Assembly: GCA_903877945.1 (NCBI GenBank)
Contig: CAIRFY010000121.1
Location: 1 to 5,348, forward strand
DNA length: 5,348 bases
DNA from: an uncultured Oscillochloris sp.
GTDB taxonomy: Bacteria; Chloroflexota; Chloroflexia; Chloroflexales; Chloroflexaceae
Direction of reading: 5' to 3'
Shown here: positions 4,940 through 5,348 of the stretch, one piece after another
Numbering within the stretch: position 1 is the first letter of the stretch
Layout: each line of letters starts with the position of its first letter
Translations under genes and position numbers: made by a program
The notes under the pieces: generated by a model
What the model was told of the DNA's origin: nothing
What the model saw: the letters and a program-made list of their open reading frames with translations, nothing else
The model's database searches: none

Positions 4940-5348
4940 CTACACGAACACGTTCTCGTGGTAGATCCCGAACACCTCGCGTAGCACGTCGCACATCTCA
5001 CCGACGGTGCAGTAGGCCCGCACGCAGTTGAGGATGGCCGGCATGGTGTTAGCCTCGCCCTGAGCAACCGTGCGCAGTTCGGCGAGGCGCTGGCTGGCCA
5101 GGACGTTGTCGCGCTCAGTCCGCACCCGGTTGAGCCGGGCCAGGTGCTTGCGCTCGCCCTCGGGATCCATCGCCAGAATGGGGATGTTGATCGGTTCATT
5201 GACCGTATAGGCGTTCACGCCGACGATCTCGCGCTCGCCGCCGTCGATCTCCTGCTGGTAGCGATAGGCCGCGTCAGCGATCTCCTTCTGGAAGAAGCCG
5301 TCGCGGATAGCCGCGATCACCCCGCCGCGCTCGGCGATGGCCGTAAAG
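4940..5348 (-). CDS. Methylmalonyl-CoA mutase large (catalytic) subunit, C-terminal part (5' partial)
   Basis: The last 135 codons are present, read from the right edge to a TAG at 4940-4942; the start is outside the window, and the GTG near 5320 is internal because the family pattern continues upstream of it. Matches to the end of the mutase catalytic domain include GGVIAAIRDGFFQKEI, AYRYQQEIDGGE, IVGVNAY and the terminal helix VGEMCDVLREVFGIYHEN. The enzyme isomerises (R)-methylmalonyl-CoA and succinyl-CoA with adenosylcobalamin in the cytoplasm, used in propionate metabolism and, in phototrophic Chloroflexales, the 3-hydroxypropionate bicycle. The chain stops straight after the catalytic domain, so the cobalamin-binding domain (DxHxxG) must be on a separate small subunit, as in two-subunit mutases of archaea and Chloroflexota (large subunit usually about 550 residues). 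A related acyl-CoA mutase, such as an isobutyryl- or ethylmalonyl-CoA enzyme, cannot be excluded because the substrate-determining region is not visible. Confidence 0.88.
   Translation of the reverse strand, partial: FTAIAERGGVIAAIRDGFFQKEIADAAYRYQQEIDGGEREIVGVNAYTVNEPINIPILAMDPEGERKHLARLNRVRTERDNVLASQRLAELRTVAQGEANTMPAILNCVRAYCTVGEMCDVLREVFGIYHENVFV

Noticed and set aside
4944..4963. Imperfect palindrome around GAACACGTTC as an operator or terminator
   Set aside because: It lies inside the last codons of the mutase, is short and mismatched in the centre, and is explained by the coding sequence.
4226..4994. Plus- and minus-strand open frames through the minisatellite (Ser-Pro-Arg-Leu or Arg-Gly-Glu repeat proteins)
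   Set aside because: An 8-bp unit without stops is open in every frame, so repeat peptides appear automatically; the frames run into unrelated antisense sequence on either side.
5318..5320. GTG at 5320 as the start of the mutase gene
   Set aside because: The mutase pattern (AERGG before VIAAI) continues in frame to the window edge; this is the C-terminal piece of a much longer protein.

Overview
The window looks like chromosomal DNA from a GC-rich bacterium of the phylum Chloroflexota, probably order Chloroflexales. The left-hand membrane protein carries C-terminal modules that I associate with that group (a conserved DYLGNWLTPE block, an Ig-like sandwich and two 'GGxxxxGxPxx' surface repeats). 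It lies beside a short citrate synthase, an NHL-propeller lipoprotein and a stand-alone methylmalonyl-CoA mutase large subunit. The taxonomic call comes from protein character only and is an inference.

Layout. Positions 1-1400 (+) hold the 3' end of a multi-membrane protein, probably a GT-C type glycosyltransferase, whose start lies outside the window. A four-copy heptanucleotide repeat (22-49) falls in the codons of what looks like its last membrane helix. It converges, across 12 bases, with the citrate synthase gene at 1413-2552 (-). Citrate synthase sits 28 bases downstream of a 681-residue lipoprotein gene at 2581-4626 (-). The two probably form a transcription unit read from an extended -10 promoter near 4659-4667. 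Positions 4718-4934 hold a minisatellite of 8-bp units: 4 units in one orientation, a 9-base junction, then 22 uninterrupted units in the other orientation. The array ends 5 bases from the stop codon of the methylmalonyl-CoA mutase large subunit gene (4940-5348, -), whose 5' end is outside the window.

Function. Citrate synthase and methylmalonyl-CoA mutase both act in central carbon metabolism (acetyl-CoA entry to the TCA cycle; methylmalonyl-CoA/succinyl-CoA interconversion, which also serves the 3-hydroxypropionate bicycle in phototrophic Chloroflexales). The lipoprotein and the glycosyltransferase-like protein act at the cell surface. I see no functional coupling beyond the lipoprotein-citrate synthase co-transcription.

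The most notable points are the two tandem repeats (one able to shift a reading frame, one able to form a long hairpin between genes) and a Glu where citrate synthases usually have their catalytic Asp. I found no CRISPR array, defence island, transposase, tRNA or rRNA, and no evidence for a wholly new system.
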